From the NCBI RefSeq assembly GCF_019599275.1, contig NZ_JAHZTD010000004.1, forward strand, positions 310,001 to 374,000: 64,000 nt of DNA, given 5' to 3'. Position numbers and translations under genes: made by a program. The notes beneath the pieces were generated by a model that ran no database searches, had not been told where the DNA came from, and was given only the letters and a program-made list of their open reading frames with translations. The DNA is from Hymenobacter sp. HSC-4F20. GTDB taxonomy: Bacteria > Bacteroidota > Bacteroidia > Cytophagales > Hymenobacteraceae. This document shows positions 1 through 8,632 of the stretch, one piece after another. Every line of letters starts with the position of its first letter. Position 1 is the stretch's first letter.

Positions 1-98
1 GCAAAAAATAGTGGGCGCGGGCTAAAGTAAAACGCCCAGTTAAGCGTCGGGTAAAGCAGAGTGCGCGGAAACCTGCAAGAGTATAGCAAAGAATTAAT

Positions 99-138
99 GG
101 AAACTTAGGAATCATTAAAAGTTTCCGTTGTATCTTTG
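99..138 (+). promoter_or_regulatory. Promoter and operator-like dyad of the efflux regulator
   Basis: The Bacteroidota -7 box TATCTTTG lies at 131-138, 11 bases before the ATG at 150. Directly upstream is an inverted repeat, GGAAACTT (99-106) and AAGTTTCC (119-126), with a 12-base spacer, perfect in both arms. It covers the position where the -33 element should be; no good TTTG is seen there. A 28-base dyad in front of a TetR-family gene is the usual form of an autoregulatory operator, so this is the likely binding site of the downstream protein (inference). Bases 1-98 hold no gene I can support. Confidence 0.6.
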
Positions 139-149
139 CACCCGCAGTC

Positions 150-764
150 ATGGAAATCAAAGACCGAATCTTACAAGCTGCCCGCGACCTGTTCACTAGC
201 AACGGGATTAAGGGCGTGTCGATGGACGACATTGCTACCCACCTGGGTATCTCGAAGAAAACGCTTTACAAGTGGTTTGAAAACAAGGATCAAATTGTTT
301 CAGCGGTCATCTCCAGCCACCTCAGCGGCGTGCAAGGTGAGTGCGAATGCATCATCGGCCACGCCCGCAACGCCGTCGATGAGATGGTGCAGATGATGGA
401 CTGGGCAAAGCGGCAGTTTTCAAACGTGAATCCTAACACCATTCACGATTTGCGCAAGTACTATCCGGCCGCCTGGAACCTGTTCCACGCGCACAAAAAC
501 AAGTATATCCTTAATCAGATTCAGGCCAACCTGCGCCGCGGAGTGACGGAAGGCCTTTACCGTTCCGACCTCGACATCGAAGTATTATCGCGCCTGCGCC
601 TGGCTCAGATCGACGTGCTGTTCGACCCCAACATCTTCCCGCACGCCGAGTTCGACCAGCCCCGGGTGCAAATGGCCTGCAACGAACATTTTTTGTTGGG
701 CATGGTGACCCTGAAGGGCCACAAGCTCATTAACGAGTACCGTCACGTGACGGAAGAAGAATAA
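150..764 (+). CDS. TetR/AcrR family transcriptional regulator
   Basis: A 204-residue protein with a TetR-type helix-turn-helix at about residues 5-50, including GVSMDDIATHLGISKKTLYK, followed by a variable all-helical ligand domain. Members of this family repress drug-efflux operons until a small hydrophobic ligand binds. The ATG at 150 puts the DNA-binding helix at the very N terminus, as is usual, and sits just behind a -7 box. The gene is 23 bases upstream of the TolC-like gene and is followed by adaptor and RND pump genes in the same direction, so it most likely controls this pump. The ligand cannot be read from the sequence. Confidence 0.9.
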   Translation: MEIKDRILQAARDLFTSNGIKGVSMDDIATHLGISKKTLYKWFENKDQIVSAVISSHLSGVQGECECIIGHARNAVDEMVQMMDWAKRQFSNVNPNTIHDLRKYYPAAWNLFHAHKNKYILNQIQANLRRGVTEGLYRSDLDIEVLSRLRLAQIDVLFDPNIFPHAEFDQPRVQMACNEHFLLGMVTLKGHKLINEYRHVTEEE

Positions 765-787
765 GCTCCATCACCCGCTTTCCTTAT

Positions 788-2479
788 ATGAAAAAGAACC
801 TCCGCGTTTTGTTGCTGGCGGCCGGGCCGGGCCTATTGGCCCCCGTCGGGTCAGTCGTGGCGCAGGCACCGACCGCGCGGCCGGCAACGGCTAGCCCCTC
901 GGCGACAGTAGGCAATATGCCGCTGTCCTTGCAACAGGCCGTTGAATACGCCATTCAGAACAAGTCGTCCTTGTTGGCTACCCGCCTGGGCGAGCAAACA
1001 GCCCGTGCGCGGGTGGGTGAGATTCGGGCAGCTGGCTTGCCGCAGGTAAGTGTAGCGGCTAACCTGGCCGACAACTTTAAGCTGCAAAAAAGCTTGGTTG
1101 ACTTTGGCGCCTTTGCCGGCGGCTCAACGGCTACCCAACTGACGCCCACGGACCTGGCGGCTGCCCAGGCCGGGCAATCCGTGAACCTCTCGACGGTTAC
1201 GGTACCCTCCGATCCGGTGCCTCCGCAGGCATTGGCTTTCGGCTTGCGGCATGCTGGCAACACCAGTGCTTCCGTATCGCAGCTTCTGTTTGATGGCGCG
1301 TATCTGATTGGACTGCGCGCGGCCAAGGTGTACGAAGAGCTGGCCAAAAAGCAAACCCAGCAGGCCGAAATTGACGTGGTGGAGCAGGTGAGCAAGGCGT
1401 ATTACAGCACGCTAGTAGCCCGGGAGCGGCTGCAGCTGCTGGCCCGCAACGTGCAGCGCCTCGACACCATTCTCTACCAGACGAACCAAACCTTTAAGGC
1501 TGGTTTTGCTGAGAAGCTGGACGTGCAGCGCCTGCAGGTGCAGCGCAACAACCTGGTGGTGGAGCAGCAAAAGGCGGCGCGCCTGACCGATTTGAGCGTA
1601 GCCCTGCTCAAGTTTCAGATGGGCCTTCCCCAGGACCAGGCCGTGCAGCTCACTGACTCGCTCGGAGCGGCTGTGGTTGATGCCGGCGCCTTGCGCCAGC
1701 GCCTGGGGGTAGCTAGCTTCGCTACCGGTAGTGGGGTAAGTGGCCTGGGTAGTGTGCCCACGGCTCCGGCTCCTACAACTGATAACGCCGACGCGCAAAA
1801 CCGCCAGGACCAGCAAACGGCGCTCAGCGGTGCCCGCACGGGGCAGCTGGCCGCGGCTTTTAACTACAATAACCGTATCGAGTTTTCCACGCTGGAAACC
1901 CAGCAGGCCTTGGCCGGCCTGGACCTGGCTAACCGCCGGGCTGGGGCCTACCCCCGCCTGCTGGCTACGGCGGCGTACGGTTTCACGGGCTCGGCAAATA
2001 ACCGCGGTGACCTGTTTGCTTTCCGCGGGCCCGACTCGCGGGCGGCCAACGGCTTCCCCAACCAAAACTGGTTTGGCTTCGGCAACGTGGGCCTGAGCCT
2101 GCAGATTCCGGTGTTCGATGGCTTCCGCCGCAAGTACCAGGTGCAGCAGGCGCGCATTCAGCAGCAAACTATTGAGCGGGGCTTCGAAACCCTGCGCCAG
2201 AGCATTGACCTGCAGGATGCCCAGAGCCGCACTACCCTCATCAACGCCCTCGATGTGCTGGATAACCAGAAAGCCAACCTGGAGCTGGCCGATGAGGTAG
2301 CCCGCGTTTCGCGCATCAAGTTCAAAGAGGGCGTGGGCTCCAACCTGGAGGTAGTAACCGCCGAAACTTCGCTGCGCGAAGCCCAGACCAACTACTACGC
2401 TGCCCTCTACGACGTGCTGGTAGCCAAGGTGGACCGCGACAAGGCTACCGGCGAACTGTACAATCAAGCCAAGAAATAA
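788..2479 (+). CDS. TolC family outer membrane channel of RND efflux system
   Basis: A 563-residue protein with an N-terminal signal peptide (about residues 1-26, ending VVAQA) and two outer-membrane-efflux-protein repeats rich in helical heptads, as in TolC. It is the outer-membrane exit duct of a tripartite pump. Compared with E. coli TolC it carries a low-complexity Gly/Ala/Thr/Asn/Gln-rich insert around residues 300-355. It follows the TetR gene by 23 bases and precedes the adaptor gene by 83 bases. Substrate is unknown; the family call is firm. Confidence 0.92.
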   Translation: MKKNLRVLLLAAGPGLLAPVGSVVAQAPTARPATASPSATVGNMPLSLQQAVEYAIQNKSSLLATRLGEQTARARVGEIRAAGLPQVSVAANLADNFKLQKSLVDFGAFAGGSTATQLTPTDLAAAQAGQSVNLSTVTVPSDPVPPQALAFGLRHAGNTSASVSQLLFDGAYLIGLRAAKVYEELAKKQTQQAEIDVVEQVSKAYYSTLVARERLQLLARNVQRLDTILYQTNQTFKAGFAEKLDVQRLQVQRNNLVVEQQKAARLTDLSVALLKFQMGLPQDQAVQLTDSLGAAVVDAGALRQRLGVASFATGSGVSGLGSVPTAPAPTTDNADAQNRQDQQTALSGARTGQLAAAFNYNNRIEFSTLETQQALAGLDLANRRAGAYPRLLATAAYGFTGSANNRGDLFAFRGPDSRAANGFPNQNWFGFGNVGLSLQIPVFDGFRRKYQVQQARIQQQTIERGFETLRQSIDLQDAQSRTTLINALDVLDNQKANLELADEVARVSRIKFKEGVGSNLEVVTAETSLREAQTNYYAALYDVLVAKVDRDKATGELYNQAKK

Positions 2480-2556
2480 GGAGCTAGGCGTCAGAAGCCA
2501 GGAGCTAGAAGCTTCTGACCCAGCCGCATACCTATCCTTTCTAGCTCCTAGCTTCT
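2479..2556 (+). promoter_or_regulatory. Competing hairpins in the channel-adaptor gap
   Basis: The gap between the channel and adaptor genes is built from repeated words. Hairpin A pairs GTCAGAAGC (2490-2498) with GCTTCTGAC (2511-2519), perfectly. Hairpin B pairs 2493-2508 with 2541-2556 over 16 bases with one mismatch (core AGGAGCTAG with CTAGCTCCT). A second AGGAGCTAG at 2479-2487, overlapping the stop codon, can also pair with 2541-2549. A and B share bases and cannot form together. The layout suggests an RNA switch, processing site or small dispersed repeat; function is inferred only. Confidence 0.45.
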
Positions 2557-2562
2557 CCCCAT

Positions 2563-3687
2563 ATGAAATACACAACTTCTGCCTTTCTGCTAACTCTGGG
2601 TTTGCTATCCGCCTGCGGCGAGAAGGACCCCAAAGCTGAACTGGCTAAGCTTAAACAAGAGCAAGCTGCCAACCAGGCCAAAATTGCCGAATTGGAAGCG
2701 AAAGCCGGCACTACCGGCGAGAAAGCGGCCGTGCAGGCTACCCCCGTATCCGTCATCAAAGTAGCGCCCGAAAGCTTCAAGAGCTACCTCGAAGTGCAGG
2801 GTCGGGTTGACTTCGACCAGAACGCTACCGTAGCCGCCCGCGCCGCCGGTACGCTCACCAGCCTGCGCGTGCAGCGCGGCGACCGGGTGAGCAAAGGCCA
2901 GACTTTGGCTACCGTGGATGCCTCCGTGCTTGATGCCAGTATTGCTGAGCTGCGCACGCGCATGGACCTGGCCCGGGTAGTCTACGAAAAGCAGGACCGC
3001 CTCTGGAAACAGGAAATCGGCACTGAAATTCAGTACCTCCAGGCCAAAAACAACTACCAGGCCCTGCAGCGCAACCTGGCCTCCCTGAACCAGCAGCGGG
3101 CCCTTTACAGCGTAGTGGCGCCCTTCAGCGGCACCGTAGATGACGTGCTGCCTAAGCTGGGTGAAACCGTAGCTCCCGGTGCGCCGGTAGTGAAGCTGCT
3201 CAGCAACAGCGGCAGCGGCAAGATTGTGGTGGACGTGTCGGAAGCCTATGCCTCGCGCATTAAGGCCGGCGACAAGGCGCTGGTGACGATTCCGGACCTC
3301 GGCAATGAGGAACTGTCGGCTACCGTGCGGGTAGTCACGAACACCATCAACCCCACCAGCCGCACCTTTACTACCGAGCTACGCCTGGATAACCCTGGCA
3401 AAGCCGGCAAGCTGCGCCCCAACATGGTGGTAAATGTGCGCATCCAAAACTACGACCGCCAGAACGCTACCGTGCTACCCGTAGACCTGGTGCAGAAGGA
3501 CGAGCAAAACAGCTACGTGCTGGTAGTGAGCGACAAGGGCGGACAGAAAGTGGCGGCCAAGCGCATCATTCAGGTTGGCAATACTTACAATGGCAAAGCA
3601 GAAGTGACCAGTGGCCTCCAACCCGGCGACCAGGTTATTTCGGCCGGCTACCAGAATTTGAACGAGGGCCAAACGGTTAGCCTGTAG
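2563..3687 (+). CDS. RND efflux periplasmic adaptor lipoprotein (MFP family)
   Basis: A 374-residue HlyD/AcrA-type membrane fusion protein. The N terminus is a lipoprotein signal with the lipobox LLSAC, so Cys18 is the probable lipidation site. A Lys/Glu/Ala-rich coiled-coil segment (about residues 24-52) precedes the usual biotin-lipoyl-like part (VAARAAGTLTSLRVQRGDRV), helical hairpin, beta-barrel (NPTSRTFTTELRLDNP) and membrane-proximal domain. It bridges the inner-membrane pump and the TolC-like duct encoded on either side. The extra coiled coil just after the lipid anchor is not found in AcrA. Confidence 0.92.
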   Translation: MKYTTSAFLLTLGLLSACGEKDPKAELAKLKQEQAANQAKIAELEAKAGTTGEKAAVQATPVSVIKVAPESFKSYLEVQGRVDFDQNATVAARAAGTLTSLRVQRGDRVSKGQTLATVDASVLDASIAELRTRMDLARVVYEKQDRLWKQEIGTEIQYLQAKNNYQALQRNLASLNQQRALYSVVAPFSGTVDDVLPKLGETVAPGAPVVKLLSNSGSGKIVVDVSEAYASRIKAGDKALVTIPDLGNEELSATVRVVTNTINPTSRTFTTELRLDNPGKAGKLRPNMVVNVRIQNYDRQNATVLPVDLVQKDEQNSYVLVVSDKGGQKVAAKRIIQVGNTYNGKAEVTSGLQPGDQVISAGYQNLNEGQTVSL

Positions 3688-3761
3688 TTGCCCCGCCCTA
3701 TGGCCGCACCTCATGGGTAGGCTAGGAGCGAGGCTAAAGCAGAACGTCAAAACCAGAACTC

Positions 3762-6700
3762 ATGCAGGATTTAGAGAAAGAGTTCAAGCCGACCTCCTGG
3801 TCGATTGACAACAAAACCAGTATTTACATCATTACCCTGCTGCTGTGCGTGGCGGGTATCTTCTCCTACATCAAGCTGGGGAAAGAGAAATTTCCCGACA
3901 TCGTGATTCCGCGCATCATCGTGGCCACGATTTACCCGGGTACTTCCCCCACTGATATCGAGAACCTGGTAACGCGCCAGCTCGAAAAGGAAATCAAGAG
4001 CGTAAACGGGGTGAAGAAGATTTCTTCGACCTCGAACCAGGACTACTGCATCGTGGACGTGGAGTTTAACTCCGGCGTGGACGTGCAGTACGCCAAGCAG
4101 CTCATCAAGGACGCCGTGGACAAGGCCAGCAACGAGCTGCCCAACGACTTGCCCTCGCCGCCCACCGTGCAGGAAGTAAACCTCTCGGAGCTGCCCATCA
4201 TGAACATCAACCTGGCCGGTAACCTCACTACCAGCCAGCTGAAAAAGTACGCCGATGACTTCCAGGATAAGATTGAGGCCCTGCCCGAAATTACCCGCGT
4301 GGACATCATCGGGGCCCTGGAGCAGCAGGTAAACGTCGATGTGGACCTGAACCGCCTGCGCGCTTCTCGCCTCAGCTTCACCGACATCAGCGCCGCCATT
4401 GCCCGCGAGAACATCACCATTTCGGGGGGCTCGGTAAACGTAGGGGAGCAGAAGCGGGCCGTGCGGGTAGCCGGCCAGTACGTGCGCGCTGCTGATATTG
4501 CCAACATTCAGGTGAAAAACCTGAACGGTGCCGCCGTGCGCCTCGGCGACATTGCTACCGTGACGGACGCCTTCAAAGACCGGGAATCCTACGCCCGCCT
4601 CGACGGCAAAACCGCCGTTACCCTGAACGTGATTAAGCGCCAGGGCGAAAACCTGATTGACGCTTCCGACAAGATCAAACAGATCATCGATGAGTCGAAG
4701 CAGAGCCTGCCCAAGGAGCTGACCATCACCGTGACGGGCGACACCTCGAACGACACCCGCGTAACGCTCCACGATTTGATCAACACCATCATCATCGGCT
4801 TTATTCTGGTAACGCTGATCCTGATGTTCTTCATGGGTACTACCAACGCTCTGTTCGTGGGTCTGTCGGTGCCGATTTCCATGTTCCTGGCCTTTGTGCT
4901 GCTGCCCGGCTTCGGGTTTGCCCTGAACATGATTGTGCTCTTCGCCTTCCTGCTGGCTTTGGGTATTGTGGTCGATGACGCCATTGTGGTAATCGAAAAT
5001 ACCCACCGCCTCCTGCACGAGCACCCCAACCTGACCACCGCCCAGGCCGCCAAGTACGCCGCCGGTGAGGTGTTCATCCCGGTTCTGGCCGGTACCCTGA
5101 CTACGGTGGCGCCCTTCGTGCCGCTGATGTTCTGGCCGGGGATAGTAGGTAGCTTCATGTTCTACCTGCCGGTTACCCTGATCTTAACCCTGATGTCGTC
5201 GCTGGTCGTGGCCTTCATCATGAACCCGGTGTTTGCCGTGTCGTTCATGGAGCGCGAAGACCACCACAGCGGGGAGAAGCCCAAGCTGACCAAGAACTTC
5301 CTGATTGCCATGGGCGTGCTGGCCCTTATTGCCGTGATTGGCTACCTGGCCGGCTCGCCATTTGTGGGCAACCTGACGGTGTTCATCATCCTGTTCTGCT
5401 TCCTCGACAAGTTTGTGTTCGTGCACTGGATTGCCGGATTCCAGACCAAGGTGCTGCCCCGCTTCCAGAACGGCTACGCCCGTGTGGTGAACTGGGCCAT
5501 CAGCCACCCGGCTTTGGTGATGATCAGCATGGTAGTGCTCTTTGTGGTGTCCGTCTTTGCCGTTGGCGCCCGTAGCCCCAAAGTAGAGTTCTTCCCCTCC
5601 GGCGACCCCAAGTTCGTGTACACCTACCTGAAGATGCCAGTAGGTACCCGGGTAGAGGTAACCGACTCGGTAGCCCGCGTACTGGAGCGCCGCATTTACA
5701 ACGTCATCGGCAAAGACAACCCCGACGTGGAATCGGTGATTACCAACGTAGCCATTGGCGCCAGCGACCCGGGCGAAGCTTCGGCTTCGGGTACCTCGCA
5801 GTCGAACCTGGCGAAGGTGGCCGTGGCTTTCAAGGAAATGAGCGAACGGACCGGCCCTGCTACCAGCACCTACATGGATAAAATCCGGGAAGCGGTGAAA
5901 GGTATTCCAGGTACCGAAATTTCGGTAGACAAGGAAGCTAGTGGCCCGCCCACGGGTAAGGAAATTGCCATTGAAGTAGCCGGCGACGACTACCCTACCC
6001 TTATCAAGCTTTCCAAGGACGTAACCCGCTACATCGAGTCGAAGAACATTGGCGGTATTGAGCAGCTGCGCTCCAACCTGGAGGACCGCAACCCCGAAAT
6101 TGCCGTGGACATCGACCGGATCCGGGCCAACCGCGAAGGCATCAGCACGGCCCAGATCGGCTCAGAAGTTCGTACGGCTATCTACGGCACCGAAGCCAGC
6201 AAATTCAAGACTCCCGACGACGAGTATCCCATTCAGGTGCGCTACGCCGAGCCTTACCGCTCCGACGTGGACGCCATCCTGAACTCGCCCCTGACCTTCC
6301 GCGACGCTACCGGCGCTATTCGCCAAGTGCCCATTTCCTCGGTGGCTGATGTACGCTACGGTACCACCTACGGCGGCATCAAGCGCAAAGACGTGAAGCG
6401 CGTTATCACCATTTCCTCGAACGTGCTCAGCGGCTTCACCGGCCCCGACGTGGTGCGCAACATCGAAACAGCTCTGAAAGCCTACCCCACGCCGCCCGGT
6501 TACACTGTGCGTATGGGTGGTGCCCAGGAAGACCAGCAGGAAACCAGCTCCTTCCTTGGCGTAGCTGCCGTGGGTGCTTTTGCCCTGATCTTCTTGGTGT
6601 TGGTAATGCAGTTCAACTCCGTGAGCAAGCCGCTGCTCATCCTCACCGAAATTATCTTCTCGGTAATCGGGGTAATGCTGGGCCTGGCCATTACGGGCAT

Positions 6701-7175
6701 GAACATCAGCATTGTAATGACGGGGGTAGGGATTATTGCCTTGGCTGGTATTGTGGTGAAAAACGGCATTCTGCTGGTAGAATTCACCGACATTCTGCGT
6801 AGCCAGGGTATGCCCCTGCGGGAGGCCATTGTGCTGGCCGGCCGGACTCGTCTGAACCCGGTAATCCTGACGGCTACGGCCGCTACCCTGGGCCTTATTC
6901 CGCTAGCCATCGGCCTGAACGTCGACTTCTACGAGATGTTCAACTCCTTCCAGCCCCACTTCTTCATCGGGGGTGAGTCGGTAACATTCTGGGGTCCGCT
7001 GGCCTGGACCATCATCTTCGGACTGGTTTTTGCAACGGTCATCACGCTGGTAGTAGTACCGGTAATGTACCTGATGACGGAAAGCCTAAAGCTGCGTCTG
7101 AAGAAGGATTCCGATACGCCGGCTTCGGCCGAAGAAACGGAAGCCGCTCGTCCGCCCGTGCTGGCCGAGTATTAA
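3762..7175 (+). CDS. RND family efflux transporter permease (AcrB/MdtB type)
   Basis: A 1137-residue inner-membrane proton-driven pump, slightly longer than AcrB. It shows the duplicated RND layout: a transmembrane helix at about 20-40, porter domain, helix cluster at about 340-500, a second periplasmic half, and a second cluster at about 930-1110. The proton-relay residues are visible as Asp405-Asp406 in GIVVDDAIVVIEN and Lys1000 in GIVVKNGILLVEF. A segment near residues 510-560 adds extra hydrophobic helices between the halves. It closes the regulator-channel-adaptor-pump operon. Substrate cannot be told from the sequence. Confidence 0.95.
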   Translation: MQDLEKEFKPTSWSIDNKTSIYIITLLLCVAGIFSYIKLGKEKFPDIVIPRIIVATIYPGTSPTDIENLVTRQLEKEIKSVNGVKKISSTSNQDYCIVDVEFNSGVDVQYAKQLIKDAVDKASNELPNDLPSPPTVQEVNLSELPIMNINLAGNLTTSQLKKYADDFQDKIEALPEITRVDIIGALEQQVNVDVDLNRLRASRLSFTDISAAIARENITISGGSVNVGEQKRAVRVAGQYVRAADIANIQVKNLNGAAVRLGDIATVTDAFKDRESYARLDGKTAVTLNVIKRQGENLIDASDKIKQIIDESKQSLPKELTITVTGDTSNDTRVTLHDLINTIIIGFILVTLILMFFMGTTNALFVGLSVPISMFLAFVLLPGFGFALNMIVLFAFLLALGIVVDDAIVVIENTHRLLHEHPNLTTAQAAKYAAGEVFIPVLAGTLTTVAPFVPLMFWPGIVGSFMFYLPVTLILTLMSSLVVAFIMNPVFAVSFMEREDHHSGEKPKLTKNFLIAMGVLALIAVIGYLAGSPFVGNLTVFIILFCFLDKFVFVHWIAGFQTKVLPRFQNGYARVVNWAISHPALVMISMVVLFVVSVFAVGARSPKVEFFPSGDPKFVYTYLKMPVGTRVEVTDSVARVLERRIYNVIGKDNPDVESVITNVAIGASDPGEASASGTSQSNLAKVAVAFKEMSERTGPATSTYMDKIREAVKGIPGTEISVDKEASGPPTGKEIAIEVAGDDYPTLIKLSKDVTRYIESKNIGGIEQLRSNLEDRNPEIAVDIDRIRANREGISTAQIGSEVRTAIYGTEASKFKTPDDEYPIQVRYAEPYRSDVDAILNSPLTFRDATGAIRQVPISSVADVRYGTTYGGIKRKDVKRVITISSNVLSGFTGPDVVRNIETALKAYPTPPGYTVRMGGAQEDQQETSSFLGVAAVGAFALIFLVLVMQFNSVSKPLLILTEIIFSVIGVMLGLAITGMNISIVMTGVGIIALAGIVVKNGILLVEFTDILRSQGMPLREAIVLAGRTRLNPVILTATAATLGLIPLAIGLNVDFYEMFNSFQPHFFIGGESVTFWGPLAWTIIFGLVFATVITLVVVPVMYLMTESLKLRLKKDSDTPASAEETEAARPPVLAEY

Positions 7176-7186
7176 TCTGTAAGCTG

Positions 7187-7250
7187 GATGAGCCCTGGCC
7201 TGGCAGTGTCGTCGTGCAGACGACTCATTTTACCAGGCCGGGGCTCCATC
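7187..7250 (+). terminator. Hairpin after the efflux operon
   Basis: Imperfect inverted repeat: the arm ending CCCTGGCCTGG (7187-7203) pairs with CCAGGCCGGGG onward (7233-7250), and an inner stem GTCGTC/GACGAC (about 7208-7224) fills the loop. No T run follows, so this may be a processing or 3'-protection structure rather than a strict intrinsic terminator. Confidence 0.5.
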
Positions 7251-7381
7251 AGCAGTTGGTTTTCTGGTGGCGCTTGCAACTATTCGCTGCCTGTCTGTAC
7301 TCCTTCGTCCGGATGGACGGGGTGGTGCTCAACCCGGCCCATCAGTAGTAAAGTACCCTTTGTACCCTGTCGTTTCTCCCT

Positions 7382-7642
7382 ATGTTCACCTCAACGACTA
7401 CCGCCCCTAAATCTATTCAGCAGCAAGTGCTGCGCATCATCAGCAAGCGGAAGGCTATCAAGGCCAACCGCCTGCGTATTAGCAGCCGCCTCAATCAGGA
7501 ACTCGGCTTCGACACCGTTGACGTTGTGGATATTATCCTGGAATTAGAGCGCAGCTTCCATATCACCATTCCCGACGAAGTTCCCCTGGCTACGGTAGGC
7601 GACTTTGTTAACTATGTTGCCTCGCACGCCAAAGCTGCCTAA
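7382..7642 (+). CDS. Acyl-carrier-protein-like protein with Thr at the carrier site
   Basis: An 86-residue protein with the four-helix ACP pattern. The segment LGFDTVDVVDIILELERSF aligns with the ACP helix II motif (LGADSLDxVE), but the Ser that carries 4'-phosphopantetheine is Thr45 here. ACP-like features remain around it: acidic helix II, a following FHITIPDE loop and TVGDFVNYV helix. The N terminus is more basic than usual (ISKRKAIKANRLR). It stands alone, with no fatty-acid or polyketide genes beside it. Either it is a non-carrier regulatory or structural ACP relative, or Thr is modified; I cannot decide between these. Confidence 0.8.
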   Translation: MFTSTTTAPKSIQQQVLRIISKRKAIKANRLRISSRLNQELGFDTVDVVDIILELERSFHITIPDEVPLATVGDFVNYVASHAKAA

Positions 7643-7667
7643 GCAGTTCCGGCAGTCGTTGCCACAT

Positions 7668-7719
7668 ACAAAACCCCGTCGGGGAGCATCCAAATACGTG
7701 CTCCTCGACGGGGTTTTGT
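7668..7719. terminator. Bidirectional terminator between ACP-like and YkvA genes
   Basis: Arms 7668-7688 and 7699-7719 pair over 21 bases with one mismatch (ACAAAACCCCGTC with GACGGGGTTTTGT) around a 10-base loop. A and T runs on the two sides let it work for both convergent genes. Confidence 0.85.
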
Positions 7720-7746
7720 GTGTAAATACGGATGGTAACCCGAAGC

Positions 7747-8457
7747 CTACCGAACATTACCGCCCGGGTCGCCGCCGCTGGTGCGGCCGGAGCTGGCGCT
7801 TAGGTGGGGCTCGCGGCTGCTGTCGGTGGTATTGGCGGACGTGTCGGCGTGGGGTGTGGCCTCGGCAGCGGGCGCATCGGTGATGCTGGCGGGTGCGGGC
7901 TTGCTGCTGTCCGGGGCACTGATGCCGGAATCAGTTTTAGAAGCCGTAGGATTGCGCGCATCTGGCGCTTCTACCGGTGCCATAGACGGAGTGGCTGCGG
8001 CTTTGTCCTCCACTATTTCGGCGTCGCTGACGAGGGTAGGACGGGTTTTTTCCCACTCCAGAAACTTTTCCATCTCTTCCTTGATAGTGGTGCTGAACCA
8101 CGCTACCAGTGCTACGTCGTCGAGCAGGCCCAGTACCGGAATAAAGTCGGGAACCAAGTCAATGGGGCTCAGGAAATAGATAGTTACGGCTACTGCTCCA
8201 ATAATGGTGGAGGTGGGCAGGCCCGTATACTCACCGGATACCGACGAGCGAATCAGTCGGAACAAGGTCTGCAAGGTTTCCCAGGCTTCGTGGGCAATGG
8301 TGCCTACGTCGTTTTTCTCGCTGGCCTTCTGGTACGCGTCGTTGAGCAGCTGCTTCATGCGCGTAGGCTTCTGAATGTACTCTTCAGCCTTGCTAACAAA
8401 CTTTTTGAAGAGGGGGGAGGAGGCAATATGTTCGCCTTTGGGGTTTTGCTTGTCCAT
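7747..8457 (-). CDS. YkvA family (DUF1232) membrane protein
   Basis: A 236-residue protein with a DUF1232/YkvA domain at about residues 85-125, seen as YFLSPIDLVPDFIPVLGLLD, which forms the hydrophobic helical part. The N-terminal 80 residues are charged and helical. The C-terminal third (from about residue 145) is a low-complexity Ala/Pro/Ser/Thr/Asp tail that looks disordered. The family's role is unknown, and the neighbours (an ACP-like gene on the other strand and an NlpC/P60 gene upstream) do not settle it. Confidence 0.85.
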   Translation of the reverse strand: MDKQNPKGEHIASSPLFKKFVSKAEEYIQKPTRMKQLLNDAYQKASEKNDVGTIAHEAWETLQTLFRLIRSSVSGEYTGLPTSTIIGAVAVTIYFLSPIDLVPDFIPVLGLLDDVALVAWFSTTIKEEMEKFLEWEKTRPTLVSDAEIVEDKAAATPSMAPVEAPDARNPTASKTDSGISAPDSSKPAPASITDAPAAEATPHADTSANTTDSSREPHLSASSGRTSGGDPGGNVR

Positions 8458-8563
8458 AGAGCGGTAGAGAGAAAGTTGAACAGAAAGGGGGCAGGGCCCC
8501 GGCGGTGTGCTATACTCCGTTGGAACAAAATGGTTTTCGCCGCCAAGGTCGGGGTAGAAAACA

Positions 8564-8597
8564 GCAAACGCCTCGTTCCGCGGAACGAGGCGTTTGC
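8564..8597 (-). terminator. Terminator of the NlpC/P60 gene (34-base perfect palindrome)
   Basis: GCAAACGCCTCGTTCCG (8564-8580) is followed at once by its exact reverse complement (8581-8597), giving a 34-base palindrome with no spacer. It lies 35 bases beyond the stop of the minus-strand peptidase gene. Confidence 0.75.
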
Positions 8598-8632
8598 AAT
8601 AACTGGAGATAAGACCAGGTGCGAGCCGAAGC

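Noticed and set aside
1412..2575. Open frame of 387 codons on the minus strand
   Set aside because: Antisense to the TolC-like gene and crosses into the intergenic hairpins; no recognisable domain.
3771..5024. Open frame of 417 codons on the minus strand
   Set aside because: Antisense to the RND pump; composition (His/Val/Gly/Asp-rich) is that of a mirror frame.
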